This document shows positions 16,355 to 26,723 of a stretch of DNA of 64,000 nucleotides, one piece after another. Every line of letters starts with the position of its first letter. Position 1 is the stretch's first letter. The notes beneath the pieces are model-generated. The model ran no database searches, was not told the origin of the DNA, and saw nothing but the letters and a program-made list of their open reading frames with translations. This DNA comes from DATDIC01 sp963777625 (GTDB lineage Bacteria; Pseudomonadota; Alphaproteobacteria; Acetobacterales; Acetobacteraceae): NCBI GenBank assembly GCA_963777625.1, contig CAVZRO010000005.1, positions 124,001 to 188,000 on the forward strand, read 5' to 3'. The position numbers and the translations under genes are program-made.

Positions 16355-19300
16355 ATGTCAGGTCAGCCAGGAACAACGGCTCCGATACAGGCGTTAACAC
16401 GTATGCCCAACGAAGATAACCAGGCCGAACTCAAAAGCGATCCCCAGCCCGGTTCGGACACTGACTCCGTCCGCCGGGCCAACAGCGGCGCCGTTCCCAT
16501 CGTCGGATTGGGCGCATCGGCAGGTGGCATCGAGGCACTCGTCGAGTTCTTCGAGGCGATGCCGGCGGACAGCGGCCTGGCGTTCGTCGTCGTGCTGCAC
16601 CTGGATCCGACCAAGCAAAGCTCACTGTCCTCCATCCTCGCGGTGCACACGGCCATGGCCGTGGCGGAGATCGAGGACGGCATGGAGACAGAACGCAACC
16701 ACGTCTACGTGATCGCACCCAATAATGATCTGACGCTCGACGGCGACACGCTGCGGCTGACTGAACCCGACCAACCGCGGGGTCATCGCCATCCCGTCGA
16801 CGTGCTGTTCAAATCGCTTGCCGAGCAGCGGCAGGAACGCACCGCCGCCATCATCCTGTCAGGAACGGGAACGAACGGCACGCAGGGCCTGAAGGAGATC
16901 AGGGCGGCCGGTGGCCTGATCCTGATCCAAGCCCCCGCCGGAGCGCGATTCGACGGAATGCCACGAAGTGCCATCGGCGCAGGTCTGGCCGATCACGTCC
17001 TGGCGCCCGCCGACATGCCGGGCAAGCTACTGGAGTACTTCCGGCATAATTATGTTGCCGCCCCGGACGGACTGACCAGCTCGCCCACGGACCGGCAGCC
17101 GGGGCTGGAGCAGATCCTTGGCGTGCTGCGCGCGCATTCCGGTCAGGAATTCCGTAACTACAAGCCGGCGACGCTGCTGCGCCGGATCAACCGACGCATG
17201 AGCCTGAAAGGTTTCTCAGAGCTGGGGGATTATCTCGACCTGCTCCGGGCCGAGCCCAATGAAGTCCAGGCGCTGGTCCGGGACCTCCTGATCAGCGTCA
17301 CCAGCTTCTTTCGAGATGCCGACGCATGGGCGGCCCTCGATGAAGCCGTGATCGCGCAACTGGTCGCCGATCGCGAGAGCGGTGCCGCACTGCGCGTATG
17401 GGTGCCGGCCTGCGCCACCGGCGAGGAAGCCTATTCGATCGCCATGCTGCTGATCGAGCGGGCCGAGGCCACCAACAAGCGGTTCGACCTGAAAATCTTC
17501 GCCTCCGACCTGCTCGACGACAATCTGAATGTCGCGCGCGCCGGCGTCTTTCCAGGTTCCAGCGTCGAAATGCTGTCCCCGGAGCGCATCCGGAGCTTCT
17601 TCGAGAAGCTCGATGGTTCCTATCAGGTCAGGAAGACCCTGCGCGATATCGTGGTGTTCGCCCGGCAGGACCTGCTGCGCGATCCACCATTTTCACGGAT
17701 GGACCTGATCAGTTGCCGCAACATGCTGATCTACATCGAGCCCGAGGCGCAGCGGCGGGCGCTGGCGCTGTTCCATTTCGCGCTGCGCGAGGGCGGTCGC
17801 CTGTTTCTCGGCAGCGCGGAGACCATCGGCCGTGCCGACGACCTGTTCGAGACTGTCTCGAAGAAGTGGCGCATCTATCGCCGCATTGGGCCGACACGGC
17901 ATGATATCGTGGATTTTCCGCTGCTCGGCGGCCACGCGGCAGAACGGAATCGGACGGATAACCTGTCATCGCAGGAGCCTTCGGTGCGCATCACCGAGAC
18001 AGCGCGGCGGGCACTGCTGGACCGCTACGCCCCGGCTGCGGTGCTGATCGACCAGAGAGGGCGCGTCCTCTACTTTCACGGCGAGACTGGCGACTATCTG
18101 AAACAACCGAGTGGGGAGCCGACACGCGACCTGCTGGCGATGGCGCGGGATGGCCTGCTGGCCAAGCTGCGCGGAGCGATGCAGACGGCGTTCGCCGGCA
18201 ACCCGGATGTCCGCTTCAGGACGCAATTGCGCCAGGCCGATAGCCTGCGCCCGGTTATGGTGACGCTCTCTCCCTTGCCGTCCTCGCAGCAGGCAACTGG
18301 CCTGGTGCTGGTAACGTTTGAGCCGGAATCACCCGAGCCGCTGCCCGCGGCTCGCGAGCCGAATGCGGAAGACGAACACGGGGCTTCGTCCGCCTTGGAG
18401 AGCGAACTGCGATCGACCCGTGCGGAACTGCAAGGCACGATCGAGCAACTGGAGAGCACCAACGAGGAACTGAAGGCCGCGAACGAGGAAGCCACCTCCA
18501 TGAACGAGGAGCTTCAATCCACCAACGAGGAGCTGGAGACCTCGAAGGAGGAGCTTCAGTCGTTCAACGAGGAGCTGCATTCGGTCAACAACCAGCTCCA
18601 GCACAAGATCAGCGAACTCGACCAGAGCAGCAACGACCTTGCCAACCTTCTGTCCGGGACCGAGATCGCGACGGTGTTCCTCGACACGGAATTCCGGATC
18701 AAGTGGTTCTCGCCCGCCACGAAGCAGTTGCTGGAATTGCAATCATCCGATATCGGCCGTCCGTTCAGCCATTTTGCCCTGAAATTTGCCGACGACAAAC
18801 TGCTCGGTGATGCCGATACGGTGCTGGCGACGCTGACCTCGATCGAAGCGGAAATTCGCAGCAGCGAAGGCAGGTGGTATCTCCGCCGCGTACTGCCCTA
18901 TCGAACGCGCGACAATCGCATCGCCGGCCTCGTCATCACCTTCATCGACATCACCGAGCGCCGGCGCGCGAACGACGCCGTTGACGAGGCGCGCATCTAC
19001 GCCGAGGCGATCGTGGCGACGGTGCGGCAGCCCTTGGTCGTGCTGGATGCGGCGCTGCGGGTGCGGTCGGCCAATCGCGCCTTCTACACGCTGTTAGAGA
19101 TGGCGCCGGATCGGACCGAGGACCGGCGCATTGACGAGCTGGGCAGAGGGGCATTGGACATTCCCGAGCTGCGCCGGCAACTGGAGGAGGTGTTGCACGA
19201 GGACCGGCAGGTTGAGGATGTCGAGATCGCGTTCGGGCCTGTCGAATCCGGGCAACGAACCATGCTGCTCAATGCCCGCAAGCTGGAGCGCAACGGCGAT

Positions 19301-19978
19301 CGCGAGGAGCTGATCCTGCTTGCCATCGAGGAGATCAGCGAACGCAAACGTGCCACCGCGCACCAGGAAATGCTGATCGGCGAGCTCAACCACCGCGTCA
19401 AGAACGTGCTGGCAACCGTCCAAGCCATCATGACGCAAACACTCCGGCAAAGCGCCTCGCTGGAGGACTTCAAGACGGCGTTCGCGGGACGACTGCACGC
19501 TTTGGCGCAGGCGCACAACCTTCTGGTCCAGAAGGAGTGGATTGGCGCTGATGTCGGCCAGATCGTCAAAGACGTATTGATGCCGTACCGCACGCATGAG
19601 AAGAGCGGCGTCGTGGCGGAGGGTCCTGGGCTCGTCGTTCGACCGCAGGTCGGCGTCGCCCTGATGCTGATTCTGCATGAGCTGGCGACGAATGCCGTGA
19701 AGTACGGGGCACTCTCCGCGCCAACCGGTCAGCTCAGAGTCACCTGGCACCGGGAGGGTGAAGGGCCGGCCGAGCGAATCCATGTGCGATGGAGAGAGGT
19801 GGGCGGCCCGAAGGTACAGGCGCCCTTGCGGCAGGGTTTCGGCACCAGGCTGATCGAGCGCAGCACGGCGCATGAACTCGGCGGCGAGGCGCGGCTGGAG
19901 TTCCTGGAGGAAGGGCTGCGCTGCGAGTTGATCTTTCCGTGGGCGGGGGTACCAGCAAAGGCGACCGGCGTTGCATGA
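16355..19978 (+). CDS. CheB/CheR/PAS hybrid sensor histidine kinase (HWE/HisKA_2-type)
   Basis: A 1207-residue cytoplasmic multi-domain sensor. Order: CheB-like methylesterase (about 45-225; nucleophile Ser55 in GLGASAGG, His82 in LHLDPTKQ), CheR methyltransferase (about 240-500; DLLISVTSFFRDADAW, VWVPACATGEEAYSIAMLL, ASDLLDDNL, DLISCRNMLIY), a degenerate PAS-like part, a long Glu-rich coiled coil (about 675-760; STNEELKAANEEATSMNEEL), two PAS domains, and a C-terminal HWE/HisKA_2 kinase with phospho-accepting His in LIGELNHRVKN and N-box LHELATNAVKYGALS. The CheB acidic residue is replaced: LSGTGTNGTQG has Asn174 where active CheB has Asp. It overlaps the response regulator by ATGA. The start may be ATG 16403 rather than 16355. 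No chemoreceptor is nearby; a stress or light signalling role is inferred only. Confidence 0.9.
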   Translation: MSGQPGTTAPIQALTRMPNEDNQAELKSDPQPGSDTDSVRRANSGAVPIVGLGASAGGIEALVEFFEAMPADSGLAFVVVLHLDPTKQSSLSSILAVHTAMAVAEIEDGMETERNHVYVIAPNNDLTLDGDTLRLTEPDQPRGHRHPVDVLFKSLAEQRQERTAAIILSGTGTNGTQGLKEIRAAGGLILIQAPAGARFDGMPRSAIGAGLADHVLAPADMPGKLLEYFRHNYVAAPDGLTSSPTDRQPGLEQILGVLRAHSGQEFRNYKPATLLRRINRRMSLKGFSELGDYLDLLRAEPNEVQALVRDLLISVTSFFRDADAWAALDEAVIAQLVADRESGAALRVWVPACATGEEAYSIAMLLIERAEATNKRFDLKIFASDLLDDNLNVARAGVFPGSSVEMLSPERIRSFFEKLDGSYQVRKTLRDIVVFARQDLLRDPPFSRMDLISCRNMLIYIEPEAQRRALALFHFALREGGRLFLGSAETIGRADDLFETVSKKWRIYRRIGPTRHDIVDFPLLGGHAAERNRTDNLSSQEPSVRITETARRALLDRYAPAAVLIDQRGRVLYFHGETGDYLKQPSGEPTRDLLAMARDGLLAKLRGAMQTAFAGNPDVRFRTQLRQADSLRPVMVTLSPLPSSQQATGLVLVTFEPESPEPLPAAREPNAEDEHGASSALESELRSTRAELQGTIEQLESTNEELKAANEEATSMNEELQSTNEELETSKEELQSFNEELHSVNNQLQHKISELDQSSNDLANLLSGTEIATVFLDTEFRIKWFSPATKQLLELQSSDIGRPFSHFALKFADDKLLGDADTVLATLTSIEAEIRSSEGRWYLRRVLPYRTRDNRIAGLVITFIDITERRRANDAVDEARIYAEAIVATVRQPLVVLDAALRVRSANRAFYTLLEMAPDRTEDRRIDELGRGALDIPELRRQLEEVLHEDRQVEDVEIAFGPVESGQRTMLLNARKLERNGDREELILLAIEEISERKRATAHQEMLIGELNHRVKNVLATVQAIMTQTLRQSASLEDFKTAFAGRLHALAQAHNLLVQKEWIGADVGQIVKDVLMPYRTHEKSGVVAEGPGLVVRPQVGVALMLILHELATNAVKYGALSAPTGQLRVTWHREGEGPAERIHVRWREVGGPKVQAPLRQGFGTRLIERSTAHELGGEARLEFLEEGLRCELIFPWAGVPAKATGVA
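16370..16395 (+). promoter_or_regulatory. Candidate EcfG (general stress sigma) promoter
   Basis: GGAAC (16370-16374), a 17-bp spacer and CGTT (16392-16395) match the alphaproteobacterial EcfG consensus GGAAC-N16/17-CGTT. It overlaps the first codons of the longest reading frame. Transcription would begin near ATG 16403, implying a leaderless mRNA and the shorter start. This is a sequence match only. Confidence 0.4.
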
Positions 19979-20358
19979 CTATGGATAGCCCCGCCGACGC
20001 CCTTGCCGGCTTGCATATCCTCGTGGTCGAGGACGAGGTGATGGTCGCCATGATGCTTGAGGACATGGTGCAGAGCTTTGGATGCAGCGTCGATCTGGCT
20101 TCCAGCATTGAGAACGCATTGGCTTCACTCCGAAAGCGCTCTCCCGATGGGGTTCTTCTGGACATGAACGTTCACGGCCGAAAGACCATCGCGGTCGCGG
20201 AGGAGCTTGTCCGCATATCGGTGCCGTTTCTGCTGGTGACTGGCTACGGCCCTGGCGATGGTGACCCACCCCTGATCAAGGCTGCGCCGCGGCTGGAAAA
20301 ACCGTTCGGCGAGCACGATCTGGCGCGCCGGATGGCGGAGGTGTTTGTCCGCGCCTGA
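19975..20358 (+). CDS. Single-domain response regulator
   Basis: A 127-residue receiver domain with no output domain. It starts at ATG 19975 and overlaps the kinase stop by ATGA, so it is the cognate partner. Motifs: acidic pocket LHILVVEDEVMVAMML, phospho-acceptor Asp in GVLLDMNVHG, the Thr of VPFLLVTGYG and the Lys of LEKPFGEHDL. It probably relays phosphate from the HWE kinase to another protein, or works by binding. Such single-domain regulators often follow HWE kinases in alphaproteobacteria. Confidence 0.9.
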   Translation: MTMDSPADALAGLHILVVEDEVMVAMMLEDMVQSFGCSVDLASSIENALASLRKRSPDGVLLDMNVHGRKTIAVAEELVRISVPFLLVTGYGPGDGDPPLIKAAPRLEKPFGEHDLARRMAEVFVRA

Positions 20359-20434
20359 TTCGTCACGCAATGCTGCGGCATGTCGCTCCTTGGCGCCGCT
20401 CCGAAAGCGGCCAGTTCAATGACCGTTTCCGACC

Positions 20435-20476
20435 CCTCCCCCAACCCCCTCCCGCAAGGGGAGGGGGAGTTCGGGC
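20435..20476. repeat. GC-rich palindromic repeat between convergent genes
   Basis: CCCCCTCCC-GCAA-GGGGAGGGGG hairpin with flanking CCCTCCCC, located between the convergent response regulator and PEP-CTERM genes. It is related to the palindromes at 55120-55235 and 63244-63285. It may serve as a bidirectional transcription barrier. Confidence 0.55.
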
Positions 20477-20490
20477 GCGGGGCGAGGAGC

Positions 20491-23400
20491 TCAACCCCTC
20501 CGGCGCGCCCGCCGCAGCTTCGACCAACCCAGGCCCAGCAGCCCGAACCCGAACACCGACCATGTCGCCGGCTCCGGCACCGAGTTCGGCACGTTGGGGC
20601 CTGCGCGCATCGGGGCGTTGCCGACCGGCGGATCGACGCCCACCAGGAAGTTCACGCCATACCCGTTGCCGCTGCCGGCCACGGTTTCCGACAGCGACAC
20701 CAGCACGTCCAGCGACGTGCCGGGGCTCCATAGCCCGAGATTCGCCAGATCGTCGGTGAAGTAGGTGTTGGCCGCCGTCACCGAGGTGAAGGTCTGGTTG
20801 ACCTTGTTCACATTATTCTCGGTCAACGCGAAGGTAAGGCTGGTGAAACCGCTGCCGGATGTCAGCGGGCTCACCAGGCCGAGATCGAGATCGTGGCCGG
20901 CGCCGCTCGGCAAGGTGCTGGTATTGACGTTCCACTCGACCGAGTTGGTGTAAGTTGCCGACGTGCTGCTGCTGGACACCGCTCCCAGCGCGCCGCTGCC
21001 GAACACGAAGGTGCCCGGCGCGTTGAAGATGGCGCCGACATTTGTACCGAGACTGCCGAACTTCGCGCCGCCGCCCGCATACGCCTCTGAGTTGTAGCTG
21101 GCATCCACCCCGTAGGCCGTCCCGTTGTTGGCCAGCGTGCGAGCGGTGGTTCCACCCGGAAGCGACGGCGAGGAGGCGGTCGAGGTCAGGCTGTTGATCG
21201 CCAGCGTGGAGCCGCCGGTGCTGACGGTGCCGTTGGTGACCGAGCTGGCCTTGGCGGTTCCGCTGCCCCCGTTGCCAGAGGCGTATGCCTGCGCCAAAGC
21301 ACCCTTGCTCGTGTCCGCGGTCGCCGTCGGGGTCGCTGCGGCCTTGGTCGATGTCCCGCCCTGGGTGCCCCCGGTCGCGTAGGCGGTTGCGTATGCCTGG
21401 CCGGTGCCGGCCGAGGCATTCGCGGTCACTGTCGAGACCGCGATCCCGCCGAGGCCGCCGGTCCCACTGGTTGAGGTCCCGCCGTTGCCCCCAACCGCGT
21501 TGCCGGAGGCATAGGCCTCGCCCGCACCCGTCGCGGTTGTCGCCGTCTCGGTCACTGTCGCTTTGCCTCCGACGCCGCCGGCGGCCGCGGAGGCGGAGCT
21601 GCCGCCATTGCCGCCGACCGCGTAGGCGTTATTGGCGCTGACCGGCCCGTCGCCGGACAAGGTGAGCGTGGTGGTGGCGGCGCCACCGACCGCGCCGGCG
21701 CTGGTGCCACCGGCGGTTGATCCGCCGCTGCCGCCATAGCTGTAGGCCGTCCCGTTCAGGGTGCCGGTATCGGTGGTCGTGTCGGAGAGCGTCGAGGTGG
21801 CTGCACCGCCGACGCCGGCGGTGGAGCTGGCACTGCCGCCGCCGTTGCCGCCTTGCGCCTGCTGAAGCACGTTGATCGTGCCGCTGGTGCTGGTGGCGGT
21901 GGCAAGGCTGGTCAGCGTGACGGCGGCGCCGGCGCCGCCCTTGGCACCATTATAGCCGTAGCCGCCGCTGCCGCCGGCGGCGTACAGGTTGGCTGTTGCA
22001 CTGCCGCCCTTCGCGGTTGCGGACGCCTTCTCGCCAGAAACCGTGCCGCCAGCCCCGGCCGTCTTGCCGGTGCCGTACGCATAGCCGCCATTGCCGCCGG
22101 ACGAACTGGACTGCGCATAGGCGTTGTCGGTCGCGTTGGTGGTCGTGACCGTCACCGCCCCAGTCCCGGTGCCTCCTTTGCCACCATTTCCGGCGACGCT
22201 TTGGTTGGCCGATCCGCCCCCGCCGCCATTACCGGTTGCGTAGCCGGTCGCCGAGCCGCTGGAGGTAAGCACCGTGGTCGCCTTGCCGGTTCCGCCGGCG
22301 ACACCGGTCGGTGCGCTGCCGCCGGTACCTCCGTTGCCCGTGGTCTGCACCTGGACCGATGCACTGGTCGTATCGGTGACAGTCAGGCTGGTCGTGCCGC
22401 CGCCACCGGCGCCGGCCGTGGAGCTCTGGCTCCCGCCGCCGCTGCCGCCGTACGCGTTCTGATACAGGTACAGCGTTCCGCCGACGGTCGAGCCCTTGGC
22501 GATGTTGGTGATCGTCTCGGCGCCGCCGGCGCCGCCCTTGGCGCCGTTGTAGCCGTAGCCGCCGGACCCGCCTTGCACTTGCGCCGTCGAGGTGGCGGTG
22601 CCGCTGCCCGTGGTGGTGGCGCTGACGGCCTTGACGGTGCCTTTGCCACCGGCGCCGGCCGCATAGGGGGTGGTGCCGTTCACGCCGGTCGCGTTGCCGC
22701 CACTACCGCCCGTGGCATAGCCGTACGCGGTGACGGGGGCGGTCGCGCTCGTGGTCTTGGCAGTTGCGGTTGTAACCGTCGCCGCGCCGCCGGCGCCGCC
22801 AGCCGCTCCGCCGATGGCCGAGTTGGTGTCCGAGCCGCCGTTGCCGCCCTGTGCCGCCGCCTGCAGATAGAGCTGGTGCGCACCAGTGGCCGTGTCGGAG
22901 ACGGTGGCGGCGCCCCCGGCCTTGCCGGTGGTGTTGGTATCGCCGCTGCCGCCGTTGCCCCCGGTCGCGTTGACATACTGCAGCAGATAGCCGGCCGTCG
23001 TGTTGGTGACAGTGAGCGTGGAGGTCGCCGTACCGGCGGTGCCGGCAGTGCCGCCCGATGAGTAGCCGCCGTTGCCCCCGGTCGCGTTCTGCGTGAAATA
23101 CAAGTTTCCAGTGGTCGAGCCGCTAACTGCATTGGTGACCGTGGTTGATGCGCCGTTGCCGGCAGTGCCACTATAGCTGGTACCGCCGCTGCCACCGGTC
23201 TCGTACACATTGGCCTCGGCCTGGCCGCCATTCGAGGATGTGGCATTGGCCGTGGCGCCGGTCGCGGTGCCGCCCGCACCACCGCTCGCGCCAGTGTACC
23301 CGGTGCCGCCGTTGCCGGCGGTCTCCTGCGTCTGCGCAAGGGCGCTGCCGCCGACGCTGCTCGCGGTCGCGGTGCTGCCGGTCACCGATGCGCCGGTCCC

Positions 23401-25603
23401 GGCGTGCAGGCCGGAGCCGTTGCCGTTACCGCCACTGCCGCCGTATCCCGTATGAGTAGGCGTCGGCATATGTGCTCGCCCCGGTGGTGGTCGCACTGGC
23501 CGTGCCGGTCCCCGCCGCGCCGTTGCCGCCGCTGCTGCCGGTGCTCGAATTGCCACCGTTGCCGCCCTGGCCGCCGGCGGCCGAATAGATGCTGCCTGAG
23601 CCAGTGATGTTGCTGGTGCCAGTTCCGGTGGCGCCGTTCGAAGCGGTGCCGGCGGTATCAGCGCCGCCACCGTTGCCACCGTAACCCGAAACCGAGGTCT
23701 GAATGTAGCCAGCCGTGGTGTTGTTCACAGTCAGGCTGGACGAGCCGGTTGCCGCCGCGCCAGCGGTGCCGCCGGAGGAATAGCCGCCGCTGCCGCCGGT
23801 GGCGTTTTGGGTGAAATACATGCTCCCGGTCGTGGAGCCGCTGACCGCGTTGGTGACGCTAGTAGCGGCGCCCGCCCCACCGGTGCCACTATAGCTGGTG
23901 CCGCCGCTGCCGCCGGTCTCATAGACGTTGGCGGTGATCTGGCCGCCGTTCGACGAGGTCGCATTGGCGGTGGCACCGGTCGCCGTGCCGCCCGCACCAC
24001 CGCTCGCGCCGGCGTACCCGGTGCCGCCGTTGCCGGCGGTCTCCTGCGTCTGCGCCAGGGCGCTCCCACCAACGCTGCTCGCGGTCGCGGTGCTGCCGGT
24101 CACCGAGGCGCCGGTCCCGGCGTGCAGCCCGGCGCCGTTGCCGTTGCCGCCGCTGCCGCCGGTCCCATAGGCGTAGGCGTCCGCGTAGGTGCTCGCCCCC
24201 GTCGCGGTGGCGCTCGCCGTCCCGGTTCCCGCCGCGCCGTTGCCGCCGCTGCTACCGGTGCCGGAATTGCCGCCACTGCCGCCCTGCCCCCCGGCCGCCG
24301 AATAGACGCTGCCGGAGCCGGTGATGTTGCTGGTGCCGCTGCCAGTGGCGCCATTCGTGGCAGTGCCGGCGGTATCAGCGCCGCCACCGTTGCCGCCGTA
24401 ACCCGAAACCGAGGTCTGGATGTAGCCCGCCGTGGTGTTGGTCACGGTCAGGCTGGACGAACCGGTGCCCGCCGCCCCGGCGGTGCCGCCGGAGGAATAG
24501 CCGCCGCTGCCGCCGGTGCCGTTTTGTGTAAGATACAGAGTCCCGGTCGTCGAGCCGCTGACCGCGTTGGTGACGCTGGTCGAGGCGCCCGCCCCGCCAC
24601 TGCCATTATAGCTGGTGCCGCCGGCACCGCCACTCTCCGACAGGCTTACGCTGGCGGTTCCATTTCCCCCGCCGCTCACGGTCGCGGAGACGGAATCCGT
24701 CCCGCCGGATCCACCATTTCCGCCCGCCGCGCCGCTATAGCCGGTGCCGCCGGCCCCCCCGGTCGTGGTCAAACTTGCCGATGCTCCGGTCGCGCCGGTG
24801 GCCGACGCGCTGGAGGTTGTCGTCGCGCCCCCATTGCCGGCGCCTGCGCCCGTGCCGGTGGCGGTGCCGCCGTAACCACCTTGCACGCCGACCGAGGTCG
24901 AAGCGGACGAATTTCCGCTGGTGGCGGAGCCAGTGCCCCCGGCCGAGCCCCCAGCCCCCCCATTGCCATTGGTGAAGCCGGCACTCCCGGCGCCACCATT
25001 GCCGCCGTACACGGTGTCGCTGCTGGTGGCGCTACCCGAGGTATCAGACGTGGTCGCCGTTCCGGATCCGATCCCGCCGGCGCCCCCGGCCGCCCCATTG
25101 CCCTGATGCGGCCCGCCATTGGCGGCGCCGGGACTGCCAGCGCCGCCGCCAGTACCCGCGTCCGCATAGGAGGTGGCACTGGCGCCGCTGGTGGAATTGT
25201 TCGTCGTACCGGTGTTGGCCGTGGCGTTGCCGCCGGCGCCTCCGGCGCCCGCATTGCCACCGTTGGTGCTGGGTGACGCCCCGGCCGCTCCGTTGCCGCC
25301 GGTACCACCGCCGCCACCATAGGCGGTCGCCGAGTTGGCGGGATCAGGACCGGGGTTGTTCGTCGCTGTCGCAGCTCCGCCCGCGCCGCCGGCGCCACCT
25401 GCTTGCCCGGGCGAAACCCCGTTGGTGCCGGGTGTTCCGGCGGTGCCGGTCACCGTCACGCTGGAGGCCAGGGCAGGCAGCGCAGCCGCCAGCGACAACA
25501 CCAGGGTGATCGCCGTGAGCGCGGCGTGTCGGGGAGGCGCCGCCCAGATCAGGTTGGTTGCACGGTCGACATTGCCCGATTGAGAGCTGCCGCTGCTCAA
25601 CAT
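20491..25603 (-). CDS. Giant Gly/Ala/Ser/Thr-rich PEP-CTERM repeat protein (one frameshift)
   Basis: About 1700 residues once a single +1 shift near 23445 is corrected. Start ATG 25603 gives a signal region (ALTAITLVLSLAAALPALASS) and then hundreds of GGxGG-turn repeats such as GGSGGTSYSG and SVTNAVSGSTTG, consistent with an extended beta-helix or fibrous surface protein. A 717-bp unit is repeated in tandem (copies of the TNAVSGSTTG codons at 23117, 23835 and 24552). The spacing 718 versus 717 bp places the extra base between the first two. The final 200 residues are non-repetitive, ending VPEPATWSVFGFGLLGLGW then SKLRRARRRG, a PEP-CTERM signal for an exosortase. An inverted paralogue is at 1-2255. 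The function is probably matrix/adhesion (inference). The observed frames are 23426-25603 and 20491-23679. Confidence 0.85.
23110..24700 (-). repeat. Tandem 717-bp repeat inside the PEP-CTERM gene
   Basis: The sequence around GAGCCGCTgAC recurs at 23117, 23835 and 24552, and GGTGCTGCCGGTCACCGA at 23371 and 24089. The offsets are 717-718 bp. The near-identity of the two inner copies suggests recent unequal duplication. Confidence 0.75.
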
Positions 25604-25996
25604 GAATGCGTTCCCCCCGTCTGTGCCGCTGCCATGCGGTTCCAGCGGAGCGATACCATTAATCAAACGTGAACGACAACATAAAAACACAATCCGCCAC
25701 GCTTTTGCCATGAGCCACCTACATCTGGAACGTAACCGTATTGATTTTGCCGTCCGATTGGTTGTTCACGCAACGGGGACTGCTGGTGTAACCTCGGGTT
25801 GCAGATCACCTTATCAGTTCAATCGATTGATGAAACGGTTTTTCTCGGCCGACCATTTCCCTTTCGATCGTTACCCGTTGCACATCCGCCGCGACTGAGG
25901 GCCCCTAGTCATCGGCTCACCAGTCATCGGGCCTTGCCATGCTTGTATACATGGTGAACACTCCGCCCCCGAGGGAAACGAAACCAGCGAACCGCC
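25604..25996. promoter_or_regulatory. Divergent promoter region with GntR-type operator candidate
   Basis: 393 bp between the PEP-CTERM gene (minus) and the GntR-regulated operon (plus), relatively AT-rich around 25690-25870. The palindrome TTGTATACAT at 25943-25952 (core TGTATACA) resembles FCD-type GntR operators (TNGTATACNA). It lies 45 bp before the regulator start, fitting autoregulation. No other gene is seen. Confidence 0.5.
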
Positions 25997-26723
25997 ATGT
26001 CGCCCCCTGTGGCCGCGCACATCGAACGCTTCGAGCCAGCCCGCGCCAAGGCCGGTCGGCTCTATGCCCGGCTGCGCGACGATATCCTGACGCGGCCGCA
26101 TCCGCCCCGGCGTGGCCCTGTCGGAGAAGTTGCTGGCCGAACAGAACGGCATCAGCCGCACCCCGGTCCGCGAGGTGTTCCAGCGCCTGATCCAGGACGG
26201 GCTGCTGCGCGTCGTGCCGCAGATCGGCAGCTTCGTGGCGCCGATCAATCTCGCCGCGGTCGCCGACGGCCAGTTCATCCGTGAGGCGCTGGAATGCCTC
26301 GCGGTCCGCCGCGCCGCCGCCGCCGTTACCGCGAGCCAGCGCAGTGCGCTGCGGCGGCAGATCTCCACCCAGCGGCAGCGCATCGCGGCCGGCGACCAGC
26401 ACGGTTTTTTCGTTCTTGACGAAACCATGCACCGCGCCATCCTGGACATCGCCGGACATGGGACGGTGTGGCAGGTGATCGCCTCGGTGAAGGCGCAGCT
26501 CGACCGGGTGCGCCATCTGTCGCTGGAAGATCCCGACTGGCTGGCGATGATCTTCCGCGAGCACCAGGACATCGTCGATCGCATCGCCGCGCGCGACGCC
26601 GACGGCGCGGCCGAGGCGATGCAGCACCATCTGCGCACCGTGTTCGCCGCGGTCGAACGGATCGCCGCCGCGCACGCCGAATTCTTCGAACACCAGCCGC
26701 TGCCGCAGCAGGAGATCGCCTGA
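25997..26723 (+). CDS. GntR/FadR-subfamily (FCD) transcriptional regulator, one frameshift
   Basis: About 241 residues after correcting one extra base near 26100. The first frame gives AGRLYARLRDDILT (winged-helix entry). The second gives ALSEKLLAEQNGISRTPVRE, the GntR recognition helix, then the all-helical FCD ligand domain (GSFVAPINLAAVADGQFIRE; metal/ligand His residues in DETMHRAILDIAGH and MQHHLRTVFAAVE). FCD regulators near uxuA/uxuB sense hexuronates or their keto derivatives and repress the catabolic operon. It overlaps uxuA by TGATG, so it is the first gene of the operon. A TTGTATACAT palindrome lies in front. Confidence 0.85.

Noticed and set aside
21853..25276. Several plus-strand Ala/Gly/Arg-rich frames of up to 489 codons
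   Set aside because: Mirror images of the GGxGG repeats of the minus-strand PEP-CTERM gene, without start signals or domains.
20491..25603. PE-PGRS-like (mycobacterial) protein
   Set aside because: Gly/Ala repeats are similar in composition, but there is no PE domain and the C-terminus is a clear PEP-CTERM signal.
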